Shown in pieces: positions 18,603 through 28,076 of a DNA stretch of 64,000 nucleotides. Below the pieces are notes generated by a model, which worked only from the letters and a program-made list of their open reading frames with translations, ran no database searches and was not told the origin of the DNA. Made by a program: the position numbers and the translations under genes. Where the stretch lies: the NCBI GenBank assembly GCA_964277385.1, contig OZ195520.1, forward strand, positions 496,001 through 560,000, given 5' to 3'. Numbering within the stretch: position 1 is the stretch's first letter; each line of letters begins with the position of its first letter. This DNA comes from WRAU01 sp964277385 (GTDB taxonomy: Bacteria; Pseudomonadota; Alphaproteobacteria; WRAU01; Hepatincolaceae).

Positions 18603-20692
18603 ATGAAATAAGAATCTTGCAATAAAAAAGTTAGAACATTTGCGTTTGATATAGGTACAGCATCTATTGGTTGGGCTGTTGTAGAACAACCTAAAGACGA
18701 AAATACAAAGCATATAGATTACGATAAAAATACAGGTGAAATTTTAAATGGTGTAAACATTATATCTAGTGGCGTTAGAATGTTTAATGAACCTGTGGAT
18801 CTAGAAAACTTTTAAATGTAGACAGAATGTCTGAAAGGTTATTAAGAAGAGTAATAAAAAGAAGAGATTTAAGAAAAAAAGAGATAATAAAATTATTGTT
18901 ATCTTTAGGTTATTATAAAAAAAAAGATTTTGAACATTACCTAGAAAATGGTGATGTAAATTATGATTCGGTATTCCAAAGAGTTATTTTAGGTAATAAA
19001 AAAGAGCCATTAAAACATAATATTTTTTATTTAATAAAAAAAGCCTTAGATCACCAATTAAGCAAAGATGAGTTAGCTGTTGTTTTATTTAATTTATCTA
19101 AAAAAAGATGGTTTAAGTCTTCTAAAAAAGTTAGACCTAATGAAAGTATAGATTCTAAAATAAAAAATGAAAAAGAAAATGCTAAAGATAAAGAATCAGG
19201 AAAAGTTTTAGAAGCAATCAAAGCATTAAAAAGAGAACAAAAAAAAATAAAAGAAGAATATGATGTTACTACAAGAACTTTTACTGAATTAATATATTTT
19301 TTAAATTCATCAGGGTCACGTGATTCTTATAGAAATAAATCTAAAAGCTATATTAACAGTATATTGAGAGATGATATTGAAGACGAAGCAAAATTAATTT
19401 TTGCAAAACAAAGAGAATTTTATAAAGAATTAACAGAAGATTTTGAAAAGAAATATGTTTAGAAAAAGAAAAGATAGAAGTAATTTTTAATGAAAAATTA
19501 AAAACTTTTAGCAAATTAACTTATAATCAGCTTAGAAAACATCTGAATTTAAGTGATCAAGCAAAATTTAAAGGTCTTCCTTATTCAGACGAAACTCAAA
19601 AAAATAAAAAATATTTAGAAGATAAAATAGAAGCAAGAAATATCTTTGATTTTAGTGAAACCAAAAAAGTAAATAAATATTTAGAAGAATTGATAAAATC
19701 AAATAAACTCTCAAAAGAGAGCTATAACTATATTATGAATAAAGAAAATTATAAAGTTTTAGATCAACTTGTTCAGTTTAACTATATTTATAATGAAAAA
19801 GAAATAAGAGATGAAACAGAAAAAAATTCTATCCTTAATAATGTTAATCAAGATATTAAAGATGCAATTGTATATTGTAATTTAATTTTTGGTGTTAATC
19901 TTAACTTATAACTTAAGGCTATTTATAAAATTACGGCTAAACTAGAATTATTGCATGATCCTATTAATGATAAAGGTGATAGAATTGATGTTAAAAGAGC
20001 AATTGATATTTTAGTTAAGGAAGGTTAATTTAAAAAATAGAATTTAAAAAATCAGAAAAATTACCAACAATATCTGAAATAGAAAAAACTGGTGATTTCT
20101 ATATTCCAAATCATGTGTTATAAGAAGAGAATTAACGCAAGTTATTAAAACTTTTAATGCTATGGTTAGTGCTTATGGTAGACCAGATTTTGTTAATATA
20201 GAACTTCTTAGAGATCTAAAACGACCATCCAGAAGAAATACATATATACATAAAAGATAACATAACACAATAGAAAGAGAACAAGCTAAAGAAGAATGTA
20301 TGCAATATGGGGTGCTAGATACAGAAGCTAATATATTAATTATTAGACTTTGGAAAGAACAGGAATATCGTTGTATTTATTGTAATAAAGAGTGGCTTCC
20401 TCAAAATTTAAAAGAAGAAGGAAATTTACAGATAGATCATATTATTCCAGAATCTAAATCTTTTGATAATTCTTATAATAACAAAATATTATCTTGCTCT
20501 TTTTGTAATAAAAATAAGGGTCAAAAAACTCCTTATATGTGGTTAGGGTCTGATAATAATAAATGGGAAGAATATAGAAGTCGTATTTTTAGGTTAAATC
20601 TACCAGAAAAAAAACAAAATAAATTGCTAAATACACAAACTATGGAACATAAAAAATATATCAATATTATGTTTGTAGTTTTGAGAGTATAG
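18603..20692 (+). pseudogene. cas9: Type II CRISPR nuclease Cas9, multiply broken and 3'-truncated
   Basis: Across three frames the reading recovers Cas9 landmarks in order. RuvC-I: FAFDIGTASIGWAVVE with its Asp (18636-18690). Arginine-rich bridge helix: MSERLLRRVIKRRDLRKK (18827 on). REC-like segment with YNQLRKHLNLSDQAKFKGLPY (19530-19580). IPNHV then RRELTQVIKTFNAMVSAYGRP and RuvC-II VNIELLRDLKR (20110-20225). HNH: YRCIYC, then DHIIPESKSFDNSYNNK and CSFCNKNKGQKTP (20365-20530). Lesions include TAA at codon 3, frame changes near 18815 and 19462, TAA at 19909, 20026 and 20257, and loss of everything after HNH (RuvC-III and PAM-interacting domain). No cas1, cas2 or repeat array is in the window. 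The 245 bases that follow hold no recognised gene. Confidence 0.9.
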
Positions 20693-20937
20693 AGATATTT
20701 GTATTAACTATTTTTGTTATTATCGTTAATGCTAAAGATGATTTTATTAATACAGCTAAATGTAACACTGAAAACGCAACAGCCTTATTTTTTATTATTA
20801 ATAAAAAACAGACTGAAAATATAAACTTTATATCTTAGATTAAATCTATCTATCAAAATATTGTCATTTAAAACCGAACTTTTTGATACTAAATTCTACC
20901 GGCTACACTAAACACCTTACTTTACATACAAGTTATA

Positions 20938-22275
20938 TTATTCATCGCTTAGTAATTTTTCTAACCATTTGATGCTATAGTTACCACTAAGAAAATCTGG
21001 TTCTTCTAACAATCTTAAATGTAGAGGAATATTAGTTTGTGTCCCTTCTATAATTAACTCATTTAATGCTCTTTTTAACCTTAGTATGCAATGTTCCCTA
21101 TCTGTTCCATGAACTACCAATTTAGCTATCATAGAATCATAGTATGGAGGGATGCAATACCCATTATATATAGCAGTATCTAATCTTACTCCAACTCCAG
21201 CTGATGGATGAAATTGTTTTATTTGTCCTGGCATTGGAATAAAAGTTTTCGGATCTTCAGCGTTGATTCTACACTCTATTGAATGGCCCATTGGATTAAT
21301 ATCTTTTTGAGAATGTCTTAATTTTTTACCTTGTGCGATTCTAATCATTTCATAAACAAGGTCTATACCAGTTATATATTCTGTTACAGGATGTTCTACC
21401 TGAAGCCTCGTATTCATTTCCATAAAGTAAAATTTTCCATTCTCATATAGATATTCAATTGTCCCAGCACTGTAATATCCCATTTTTTGCATAGCGACTG
21501 CGGAAACATTACAAATATAATCTCGTTCTTCTTTTGATAAAGCCGGAGACAATGCTTCTTCTATAACTTTTTGATTACGTCTTTGTACAGAACAGTCTCT
21601 TTCATACAAATGAACGACATTACCATGCTTATCACCAAGAATTTGCACTTCTATATGTTTAGGGTTTTGCAGAAATTTTTCTATATAAACTGCAGAATTT
21701 CCAAAAGTAGCTTCAGATTCATTTTTTGTTAAATCAAAATTTTCTGTTAATTCTTTCTCGTTAAAAGCTATTCTCATGCCTCTACCACCACCACCAGATG
21801 CAGCTTTAATAATAATTGGATATTTGAGATCATTAGCTATTTTTTTTGCTTCTTCTAAAGTCTTAATTTCTCCTTTAGAACCAGGAACAATAGGAATTCC
21901 TAATTCAAGAGCTGTTTCTTTTGCTTTAATTTTATCTCCCATAATTTTGATATGATTCGAAGAAGGTCCAATAAAAGTAAACCCATGCTCTTCTACCATT
22001 TCAACAAAATCAGGGTTTTCTGATAAAAATCCATAACCAGGATGTATACCTTCAGCACCGCTTACACGAGCAGCACTAAGGATAGCTTGTTTATTTAAGT
22101 AACTATCTATTGACCTATTAGAACCTATACAAATAGCCACATCTGCAATTTTAACATGCATAGCCTCCTTATCGGCAGTGGAATAAACTGCAACAGTAGA
22201 AATTCCCATTTCTTTACATGCACGGATAATCCTAACAGCAATTTCACCTCTATTAGCTATCAAAATTTTTTTCAT
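20938..22275 (-). CDS. accC: Acetyl-CoA carboxylase, biotin carboxylase subunit
   Basis: AccC carboxylates biotin on AccB using ATP and bicarbonate, the first half of malonyl-CoA formation that feeds FabH. The 445-residue protein has the biotin carboxylase N-domain start ILIANRGEIAVRIIRA, GYGFLSEN, the ATP-grasp loop KAASGGGGRGMR near residue 160, HIEVQILGD, RDCSVQRRNQKVIEEAP-like EEALSP, and MEMNTRLQVEHPVTE near 290. Length matches the usual 445-450. It follows accB with 22 bases between, in the standard accBC order. Confidence 0.97.
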   Translation of the reverse strand: MKKILIANRGEIAVRIIRACKEMGISTVAVYSTADKEAMHVKIADVAICIGSNRSIDSYLNKQAILSAARVSGAEGIHPGYGFLSENPDFVEMVEEHGFTFIGPSSNHIKIMGDKIKAKETALELGIPIVPGSKGEIKTLEEAKKIANDLKYPIIIKAASGGGGRGMRIAFNEKELTENFDLTKNESEATFGNSAVYIEKFLQNPKHIEVQILGDKHGNVVHLYERDCSVQRRNQKVIEEALSPALSKEERDYICNVSAVAMQKMGYYSAGTIEYLYENGKFYFMEMNTRLQVEHPVTEYITGIDLVYEMIRIAQGKKLRHSQKDINPMGHSIECRINAEDPKTFIPMPGQIKQFHPSAGVGVRLDTAIYNGYCIPPYYDSMIAKLVVHGTDREHCILRLKRALNELIIEGTQTNIPLHLRLLEEPDFLSGNYSIKWLEKLLSDE

Positions 22276-22297
22276 TAAAAACTCCTTTGATCTTATT

Positions 22298-22780
22298 CTA
22301 TTCTATTATTAATAGAACTTCACCAAACTCAATAGCTTGGTTAGAATTAACTAATATTTGAGTTACTTTTCCAGATCTGGGAGCTTTTACAGGATTAAAT
22401 ACTTTCATTGCTTCTATTAATAAAACTATATCACCTTCTTTTACTGTAGATCCAACTTTTACAAAATCTTCAGAATCAGGATTAGGACTTGTGTAAGCAA
22501 TTCCAACCATAGGAGATAGAACAGCTCCTAAATGTTTAGATAAATCAGTACTAGAAGTAGTAGATACAGAAGCTTGTGTTACTGGTACAGAATTAATAAC
22601 AGGTTGAGGTATGTAAACAGAAGAATTATTAGCTATTTCTTTATTTTTAGTAACTTTTATACGAATTATAGATTGTTGTAAATCATGATTAAATTCAATT
22701 CCAGAAAGATCTGAGTCTTTAATAGTCTGAGCTAATTCTTTGATAAAGTTTGAATAGTCTTTAACGTTATTGTTTTTCAT
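22298..22780 (-). CDS. accB: Acetyl-CoA carboxylase, biotin carboxyl carrier protein
   Basis: AccB carries the biotin that shuttles the carboxyl group. The 160-residue protein has a short N-terminal helical part, a Ser/Thr/Val-rich linker, and a C-terminal biotinyl domain with the biotinylation site EAMKVFNPVKAP near residue 125. The usual residue after Lys is Met, here Val, a variation tolerated elsewhere. A longer reading from 22894 adds 38 residues of basic, unconserved sequence, so ATG 22780 (MKNNNVKDY) was chosen because it gives the family length of about 155. It is the first gene of the accBC pair. Confidence 0.93.
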   Translation of the reverse strand: MKNNNVKDYSNFIKELAQTIKDSDLSGIEFNHDLQQSIIRIKVTKNKEIANNSSVYIPQPVINSVPVTQASVSTTSSTDLSKHLGAVLSPMVGIAYTSPNPDSEDFVKVGSTVKEGDIVLLIEAMKVFNPVKAPRSGKVTQILVNSNQAIEFGEVLLIIE

Positions 22781-23114
22781 TGTAATTAACCTGTTATAAG
22801 TTGCACAAATTTTTTTATTATAAATCTTTATTCTATGTATTGGTACGTAACTAATATTTCTGTTAATTATACGCAAAAGAATCATAAAAATCAATTTAAT
22901 TATTGTTTATCAGGTATGATATCAGGGATAAAAAATAAGAAAAAATAAGTATTAATATAGTTCTTTATTATAAAATATAGATAAAAAGATACATTTACAA
23001 AGAATATTAATTATTAATTTTTATTGTAAGTAATATAAAAATTAGCATAATTTTAAAATTTATATTAGAATAAAAGTAACAGTAACAGTTGTTTTATATA
23101 GGTTATTTAAAAAA

Positions 23115-23531
23115 ATGAAAAAATTTGCAATATTTTTTGTTTTAGGTTTAAGTTTTTTAGTTTATGGATGTGGTAATACTCAACTTATTTTTACTAAAAA
23201 AGATTTTTTAAGAACTTTTAATGTTAGAATGGAAGAAGAAAAATTAGAACATTACAAATTAGAAACTTTAGATATGGTCAATAAAACTATGCCTATTGTA
23301 TTAATAGGAGCTAATAAATCTCAAGATCTTCAGATTTCTTTATCTTTTGATAAGAGTGAAGTTTTAATAAAATTTGGTTTGCTTACAGCTAACATATCAG
23401 AACAAGATCTTAATAAAATTATAAAAATAATAAAAGAATCTTTTCCAAATTCAAAAAAATATGTTATTAAAGAAGGTGTTTCTATTGATACTGGGTACAA
23501 AGGAATTGCCTACTTTTTAAAAGTTGAGTAA
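23115..23531 (+). CDS. Small lipoprotein of unknown function
   Basis: The 138-residue product starts with a clear lipoprotein signal peptide (MKKFAIFFVLGLSFLVYGC, Cys at about residue 19). The mature part is a mixed alpha/beta domain with no motif I can name. It contains the charged helix RMEEEKLEHYKLE and a C-terminal helix IIKIIKESFPNSKK. The next gene starts 38 bases downstream on the same strand and encodes an outer-membrane barrel, so the two may be co-expressed surface proteins. Confidence 0.75.
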   Translation: MKKFAIFFVLGLSFLVYGCGNTQLIFTKKDFLRTFNVRMEEEKLEHYKLETLDMVNKTMPIVLIGANKSQDLQISLSFDKSEVLIKFGLLTANISEQDLNKIIKIIKESFPNSKKYVIKEGVSIDTGYKGIAYFLKVE

Positions 23532-23569
23532 AAAAAATTAAAGTAAAATAATATTTTTAGGCTTTTTAT

Positions 23570-24250
23570 ATGTTAAGAATTTTAACTTATTTGTTTGTTT
23601 TTTTCGGTTGCTTTTCTTTTTTAAATGCTGATGATAGGGGGTTTAGATTTATACCTTCATTTACCAGTATGGCGGGTACAGTTGATGGGAAAATATCAAT
23701 GAAAACAGCGGTAAATGCTGAGTTGACTTATGTTTTATTTAATCAATTTGAGTTTGGTTTTGGTTCAGGATTTCATAGGCAACATTTAACTCAAAAAAGA
23801 GAAATAACTTTTTGTATCTCAGAAGATAATAATACTATTTTTAGTATTCCTAGGGCTAAGGCAAATTCTATGCCTTATTACGCATTGTTACGTTATAGCT
23901 TTGATTTGTTTGAAGAAGGTTATTTAGTTGCATCCGTTAAATATGGGTCTTATTTTTTTATTCCAAGAGATAGAAAACAAAAAGGTTATTTGCCAAGCTA
24001 TCCTGAAGAAGAAGGAGGAGAAGCTGCTGTTTTAAGATATAATAATCAATTTTCTAAAATACAGTTTTTTGCTGTAACTCTAGGGTATGACGTATCTAAT
24101 ACTGTTATTTCTCTTGAATATAGGGTAGTTAATTTTAATCAGGATTTATCATATATTAATGAAACTATTTCACAAAAAATTACTAATAGCTATAATAAAT
24201 CATCACATTATTTAGGTTTAAATGTAGCTTATAAAATAGATTTATTTTAA
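23570..24250 (+). CDS. Outer-membrane beta-barrel protein (surface antigen type)
   Basis: A 226-residue protein with a signal peptide (cleavage after FLNADD is plausible) and alternating hydrophobic strands ending with an aromatic residue (AYKIDLF), the signal read by the BAM complex. The strands ELTYVLFNQFEFGFGSGF and VISLEYRVVNFNQD are typical of small eight- to ten-stranded barrels of the Surface_Ag_2/OmpW-like type. It resembles the protein at 25783-26541, sharing the [LIV]SLEY[RK]V.N..Q pattern in the same position. Function is not known; such proteins in host-associated Alphaproteobacteria are often surface-exposed. Confidence 0.7.
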   Translation: MLRILTYLFVFFGCFSFLNADDRGFRFIPSFTSMAGTVDGKISMKTAVNAELTYVLFNQFEFGFGSGFHRQHLTQKREITFCISEDNNTIFSIPRAKANSMPYYALLRYSFDLFEEGYLVASVKYGSYFFIPRDRKQKGYLPSYPEEEGGEAAVLRYNNQFSKIQFFAVTLGYDVSNTVISLEYRVVNFNQDLSYINETISQKITNSYNKSSHYLGLNVAYKIDLF

Positions 24251-24490
24251 TTTTGGTTAATTATATATAAAACACCGAACAAAAGTAAATTACAGTGTTA
24301 GATGTATTGTTTCATGTTGTTTTTTTCTTAAAAAGTTGGCTTTATTTTGTAGATCATTACATAATCTTATTAGTTTGTTATAACTTATTTCAACTATATA
24401 CTTAGCAATTTAGAATTATTAAAAAAATAATTCTAAATACCTGTAATTTTTTTGAGTGTTTTGAAAACCTACTGTTTATAAGTTTTTAAA

Positions 24491-24667
24491 GAATTGAATA
24501 TAATAAAATTAAAAGTATTTTTTACGGAGATAGTTTACAGAGAATATAGAAGTTCATATGGTTATTTAGAATTAGTATTAAATGTGAATATATTTTTATA
24601 TAAAGAAGGAATTTATTTAGAGAAAGGATTAAGAATAGAGTTACCAGAAGTGAAAAAAGAAGGATAA
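24491..24667 (+). pseudogene. Phage tail protein X (GpX) remnant
   Basis: Two overlapping frames recover the conserved GpX pattern: YGDSLQRI (family GDTLDxI) then, after a one-base shift, YRSSYGYLELVLNVN and GIYLEKGLRIELPEV (family YG...VEAVLAANPGLA...LPxGxxIxLPD). A TAA ends the reading at 24665-24667. GpX is a small LysM-like protein of contractile phage tails. It is followed immediately by the remnant of gene D, and U-X-D order is usual in P2-like tails. There is no start codon of quality. The 240 bases before it contain only an AT palindrome at 24412-24437. Confidence 0.7.
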
Positions 24668-24694
24668 GATATAGTTAGATTATGGAATTAAATC

Positions 24695-25369
24695 AAGAAA
24701 GTATATATAAATGGAGAGGTTAGTGAATTAACAACAGAAAGATTGCTTAACTTTTCAATTGAAGACAATAGGGGTCTTCAGTTAGATAGCATAGAATTAA
24801 ATATAAATAATGGAGATGATAGTATAACAATTTCGAGTACAAATTCAACAATAGAAATAGCGATAGGATATAATAATGATTTGTTTAGAATGGGTAATTT
24901 GTAGCAGAGAATATAGATGGTATAAAAGCAATATCATAAGACTTAAGTAAAGTATAATAGAGTATTTAAGGATAAGAGTTTATATGATGTACTTAGAAGG
25001 TTAGCAAATGACTTGAATTTAACATTACAGATAGATGATAAGTTAAAAAGCAAGGAAGTAGGATATTATTTATAAGAGAACAAAAGAAGTTTAGAAGTTT
25101 TATTAGAGTTATAAGAGTTATTTTATGCAGTGGCGAATATAAAAGATAATTATTTGGTTTTTATATCTAAAGAGAATACAAAGTTTATAGGAATAAAAGA
25201 AGAGTATATCCTAAGTATAACAAAACAAGATGATTCAAGTAAATATAAAGGTAAGCTCAATAAAGCAACTTTAGACTGCGAAATGAAAAAGAGTAGAAAA
25301 TTCATAGACTTTGAATTACTAGAAGAATACTATAAAATTGCAAAAATGCAAATTTATGTTTATCAGTAA
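24695..25369 (+). pseudogene. Phage late control/tail hub protein D (GpD) remnant
   Basis: Frame 2 reads INGEVSELTTERLLNFSIEDN, then RGLQLDSIELNINNGDD and IEIAIGYNNDLFRMG, matching the GpD N-terminal pattern (SLTxTDxxGxxADxLxLxLDD ... LxVxLGY). After stops the reading continues with DKSLYDVLRRLANDLNLTLQI and LFYAVANIKDNYLVF, corresponding to the middle of the protein. At least six internal stops are present (for example 24902, 24937, 25073, 25112), several of them TAA where glutamine would fit. GpD forms the tail hub of contractile phage tails. With the GpX piece it marks a lost prophage or tail-derived particle; no head, integrase or lysis gene remains in the window. Confidence 0.7.
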
Positions 25370-25782
25370 ACTCAATTCTCAGGAGCGAGGCTAGGAAGAG
25401 ATAACTAGATATAGATTATACAAGTTAAAATAATATGATAATAAAAAAGAGGTGGTATTTTAATGTCACCTTTAGAAATTAAAACTTGACAAATAAAATA
25501 ATCTAAAATTCAAAAATCATTCCTACTATATATGTCTTAAATTCGCAATTAATCTGTCCTGCTACATTTAATTAAAGTGTAATAAGTGTAAACCCTCCCA
25601 ACTCCTTTTAAATCATGCTTTAAAAAGGTTTTTTTATGTCTTCTTTCTTGTAATGGGACAAATTCAATTAGCATAAATGGTCTTATAATAAGAACATTAT
25701 AGCGTATATTACATATTTATTTTAAAATCCCCTAATCATAATATAGTATATATATACTATATGTAGTAATTGAGGTGTTTTT
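25370..25782. other. Gap after the phage remnant, with a strong hairpin terminator
   Basis: The 413-base gap has no gene. It holds a small AGGTG/CACCT hairpin at 25450-25471 and a stronger one at 25604-25635. Neither has an obvious upstream gene left, so they may be leftovers of the prophage transcription unit or mark the end of an unrecognised short RNA. A TTGACA lies at 25486, but its -10 partner is poor. Confidence 0.4.
25604..25635 (+). terminator. Intrinsic terminator
   Basis: Arms CCTTTTAAA and TTTAAAAAGG with a short loop are followed by seven T. The gene it ends is not evident: the nearest upstream reading is the GpD remnant 235 bases away. Confidence 0.7.
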
Positions 25783-26541
25783 ATGAAAAAGTTTTTATTA
25801 ATTTTTATATTGTTTTTTTATTCTATACAATTAGAATCTTCTATAAAATTTTCTCCTTATATAGGAATGGATTATAATTCAAAAATGGGATCTAGTGTAA
25901 AACCTATTTTAGGTATGGATTTCTCTTATGAATTTGATAATGGGATTGAATTTGGTTTAGGTACTTATTTCTCTAAAACTAAAGTTGCAAAAAAAGGAGA
26001 TGAGCTTATTCCTGACTATATTATAGATTTTTATCCAGAAGTTAAAGAAAATCCATCATATTTATTTGTAAAGTATAACTATGCTATAAATGATAATTCT
26101 AAGATATCTCCATATGCTAAAATAGGTATGTTAAATACTTCAATATATAATAATTATAACTATAACTATCATATAATAAGCGAAGATGATGTAAAACGAG
26201 ATATTGATATTAAAAAAAACGGGGCTATTTTGTATGGCAATAATTTTTATGCTTTAGGTCTTCAATATTCTTATAAAACTTATTATCTAAGTTTAGAATA
26301 TAAAGTTAGAAACTTAAAGCAAGAAAATTCCAATTTACATGATAGAATCCTTTATGATAAAGTACAACAGACAGGAGTTTTCATAGATCGGAATAATTCT
26401 TATTCATCTAAAACATTAAATTCTCATAGTATTTCTTTTATGATTGGTTATATTTTTGATTCTAAGAATAAAATAAGAAGTGAAAATAATAAAGAGAGAC
26501 GTTATAGAAATGTAGAAACACAACAAGAATTAAAGGAATAA
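25783..26541 (+). CDS. Outer-membrane beta-barrel protein, paralogue of the 23.6 kb protein
   Basis: The 252-residue protein has a signal peptide (MKKFLLIFILFFYSIQLESS) and alternating beta strands such as GMDFSYEFDNGIEFGLGTYFS, FVKYNYAINDNSKISPYAKIG and YLSLEYKVRNLKQEN. The last barrel strand, HSISFMIGYIF, ends with Phe; unusually, about 25 charged residues follow (KNKIRSENNKERRYRN). It resembles the barrel at 23570-24250 in length, strand pattern and the SLEYKV.N segment. A GAGG ribosome site precedes the ATG. Its role is unknown; surface antigen or small porin are options. Confidence 0.7.
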   Translation: MKKFLLIFILFFYSIQLESSIKFSPYIGMDYNSKMGSSVKPILGMDFSYEFDNGIEFGLGTYFSKTKVAKKGDELIPDYIIDFYPEVKENPSYLFVKYNYAINDNSKISPYAKIGMLNTSIYNNYNYNYHIISEDDVKRDIDIKKNGAILYGNNFYALGLQYSYKTYYLSLEYKVRNLKQENSNLHDRILYDKVQQTGVFIDRNNSYSSKTLNSHSISFMIGYIFDSKNKIRSENNKERRYRNVETQQELKE

Positions 26542-26736
26542 ATTAATTAACTAAAAGAGGATGCTTTTTAATTTAATGTTCTTTCATCTAGTGTTTTTAT
26601 TATATAAAATATAGGTTTTAGTTGTATATTATATAATCAGATTTTCTATACAATTTCTTAATAATAAATGATAATATTCATCTATTTCTAACCTAATTTT
26701 TTTTTACACTAAAGGAATAAGCTATTTTATACAAAA

Positions 26737-27279
26737 TTACTCAATAGGTTTGATGTTTATTATAAGTTCGGATCTTTTATTAAAACCAAAAATATCTCTA
26801 ACACTATCAAGATTGTCTCCATTGATCGTATAGATTATTTCATAATTTCCTTCTTTACAAAGAAATCCACTTCTTAAGAAATCTATATTATTACTGCATT
26901 TTAATGAATATAAAGATTTTTTTAAGTTTTGAAAATAATTTTCATTTAGTGGCCTTTTAGATTTATTTTTTTCTTTATTAGATGTACCTTCATTTAAGTT
27001 GACTAAAATAAAAATAGCATTTACTTTAGATAATTGTGATTTCGCATATATTTTTACGCTAATATCTGAACTATTTTCATTGTTAAGAATAAAATAAGGA
27101 TTTTTTGAACTATTATTATCAGCAATTACAAAGCCATTTTGTAAAAATCCATCAAGTATTTTTAGTCCTATTGTATCTATAAACTGATTTTCATTTATTT
27201 CAGTTTTAGGAGAAATATATAAAAATGCCATATTCATTAGTAATGTTATAAAAAAAATCAAACTAGTAAATATTTTCAT
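26737..27279 (-). CDS. Unknown exported or membrane-anchored protein
   Basis: The 180-residue product begins with one hydrophobic segment (residues 5-22) that could be a signal peptide without a lipobox or a membrane anchor. The rest is polar, with a low-complexity stretch of Gly, Asn and Lys in the middle (EGTSNKEKNKSKRP) and two cysteines about 20 residues apart (LKCSNN and FLCKEG). No family was recognised. It is divergent from the next gene with about 110 bases between starts. Confidence 0.6.
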   Translation of the reverse strand: MKIFTSLIFFITLLMNMAFLYISPKTEINENQFIDTIGLKILDGFLQNGFVIADNNSSKNPYFILNNENSSDISVKIYAKSQLSKVNAIFILVNLNEGTSNKEKNKSKRPLNENYFQNLKKSLYSLKCSNNIDFLRSGFLCKEGNYEIIYTINGDNLDSVRDIFGFNKRSELIINIKPIE

Positions 27280-27387
27280 AACTAATCCTTTTGTTTTAAT
27301 TGAAAAAAATACTCAACCGTATTAGAATACTAAGTAATAATGGAATTATAGTTAAATTATAGAATTGAATAAAGGTTTTTTATAAAT

Positions 27388-27993
27388 ATGGGAGTTTTTT
27401 TTGCAAAAAGAAGATTGATGACATTAAGAATAGGAGTAATTATCATAGCAATTTTTATGTTTTTTAATACTCCTGTTTTGCAGAATACTTCTTGGTATAG
27501 CCCTATGATTATGTTGGGATTACTTCTTGTTTTGATATGTGTATTAGGAAGAATATTTACAAATCTCTTTATGAGTAATAAAAGAGGTAAAATTCTTGTA
27601 ACAGAAGGAATGTATTCAATTACAAGACATCCTTTGTATTTTTTTTCTTTTCTAGGGGTTTTAGGTATAGGATTAATATATTCTAGTATTGTTATTTTAT
27701 TATTATTAGTAGTTGGTTTTGGTATTTATACTTACCTAGTGATTTATTATGAAGAGAAATATCTGCTTGGAAAATTTTATAAAGAATATTCTGATTATTT
27801 AAAATCTAATGTGCCTAAATTTTTTCCTAATAGAAAATTGTGGAAATCTAGGGAATATATAGAAATTAATTATAAAATTATTCTTAAAACTATATTAGAT
27901 TCGTCTTGGTTTTTTTTGATAGCTTGTTTTATTATACTTTTATTAGCTTTACAAAATAGCGGATTTATCCCAACCTTTCTTTATATTTTATAA
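27388..27993 (+). CDS. Isoprenylcysteine/phospholipid methyltransferase-like membrane protein
   Basis: The 201-residue protein has four or five membrane helices and the ICMT/PEMT-type signature: LVTEGMYSITRHPLYFFSFLG followed by a charged EEKYLLGKFYKEYSDYLKSNVPKFFP block. In characterised members these segments bind S-adenosylmethionine. The substrate in bacteria is rarely known; lipids and small amphipathic molecules are possible. The final ~40 residues form one more hydrophobic helix. A terminator follows at 28035. Confidence 0.8.
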   Translation: MGVFFAKRRLMTLRIGVIIIAIFMFFNTPVLQNTSWYSPMIMLGLLLVLICVLGRIFTNLFMSNKRGKILVTEGMYSITRHPLYFFSFLGVLGIGLIYSSIVILLLLVVGFGIYTYLVIYYEEKYLLGKFYKEYSDYLKSNVPKFFPNRKLWKSREYIEINYKIILKTILDSSWFFLIACFIILLLALQNSGFIPTFLYIL

Positions 27994-28034
27994 ATGGGCA
28001 ATTTATTTTTTACTATTATACACCAATTAAAAAA

Positions 28035-28076
28035 GTCTAAAATTCAATAAAATATTTTTTATTAGACCGTTTTTTA
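28035..28076 (+). terminator. Terminator after the methyltransferase-like gene
   Basis: Arms GTCTAA and TTAGAC, extended by A/T pairing, precede CG and a long T run. It lies about 40 bases after the stop codon. Confidence 0.6.

Noticed and set aside
20701..20838. 45-codon open stretch after the cas9 relic
   Set aside because: No start, no similarity to the missing Cas9 parts and a length that chance can produce; not listed as a gene.
20693..20937. Search for a CRISPR array or tracrRNA next to the cas9 relic
   Set aside because: No regularly spaced repeats of 30-40 bases were found on either side.
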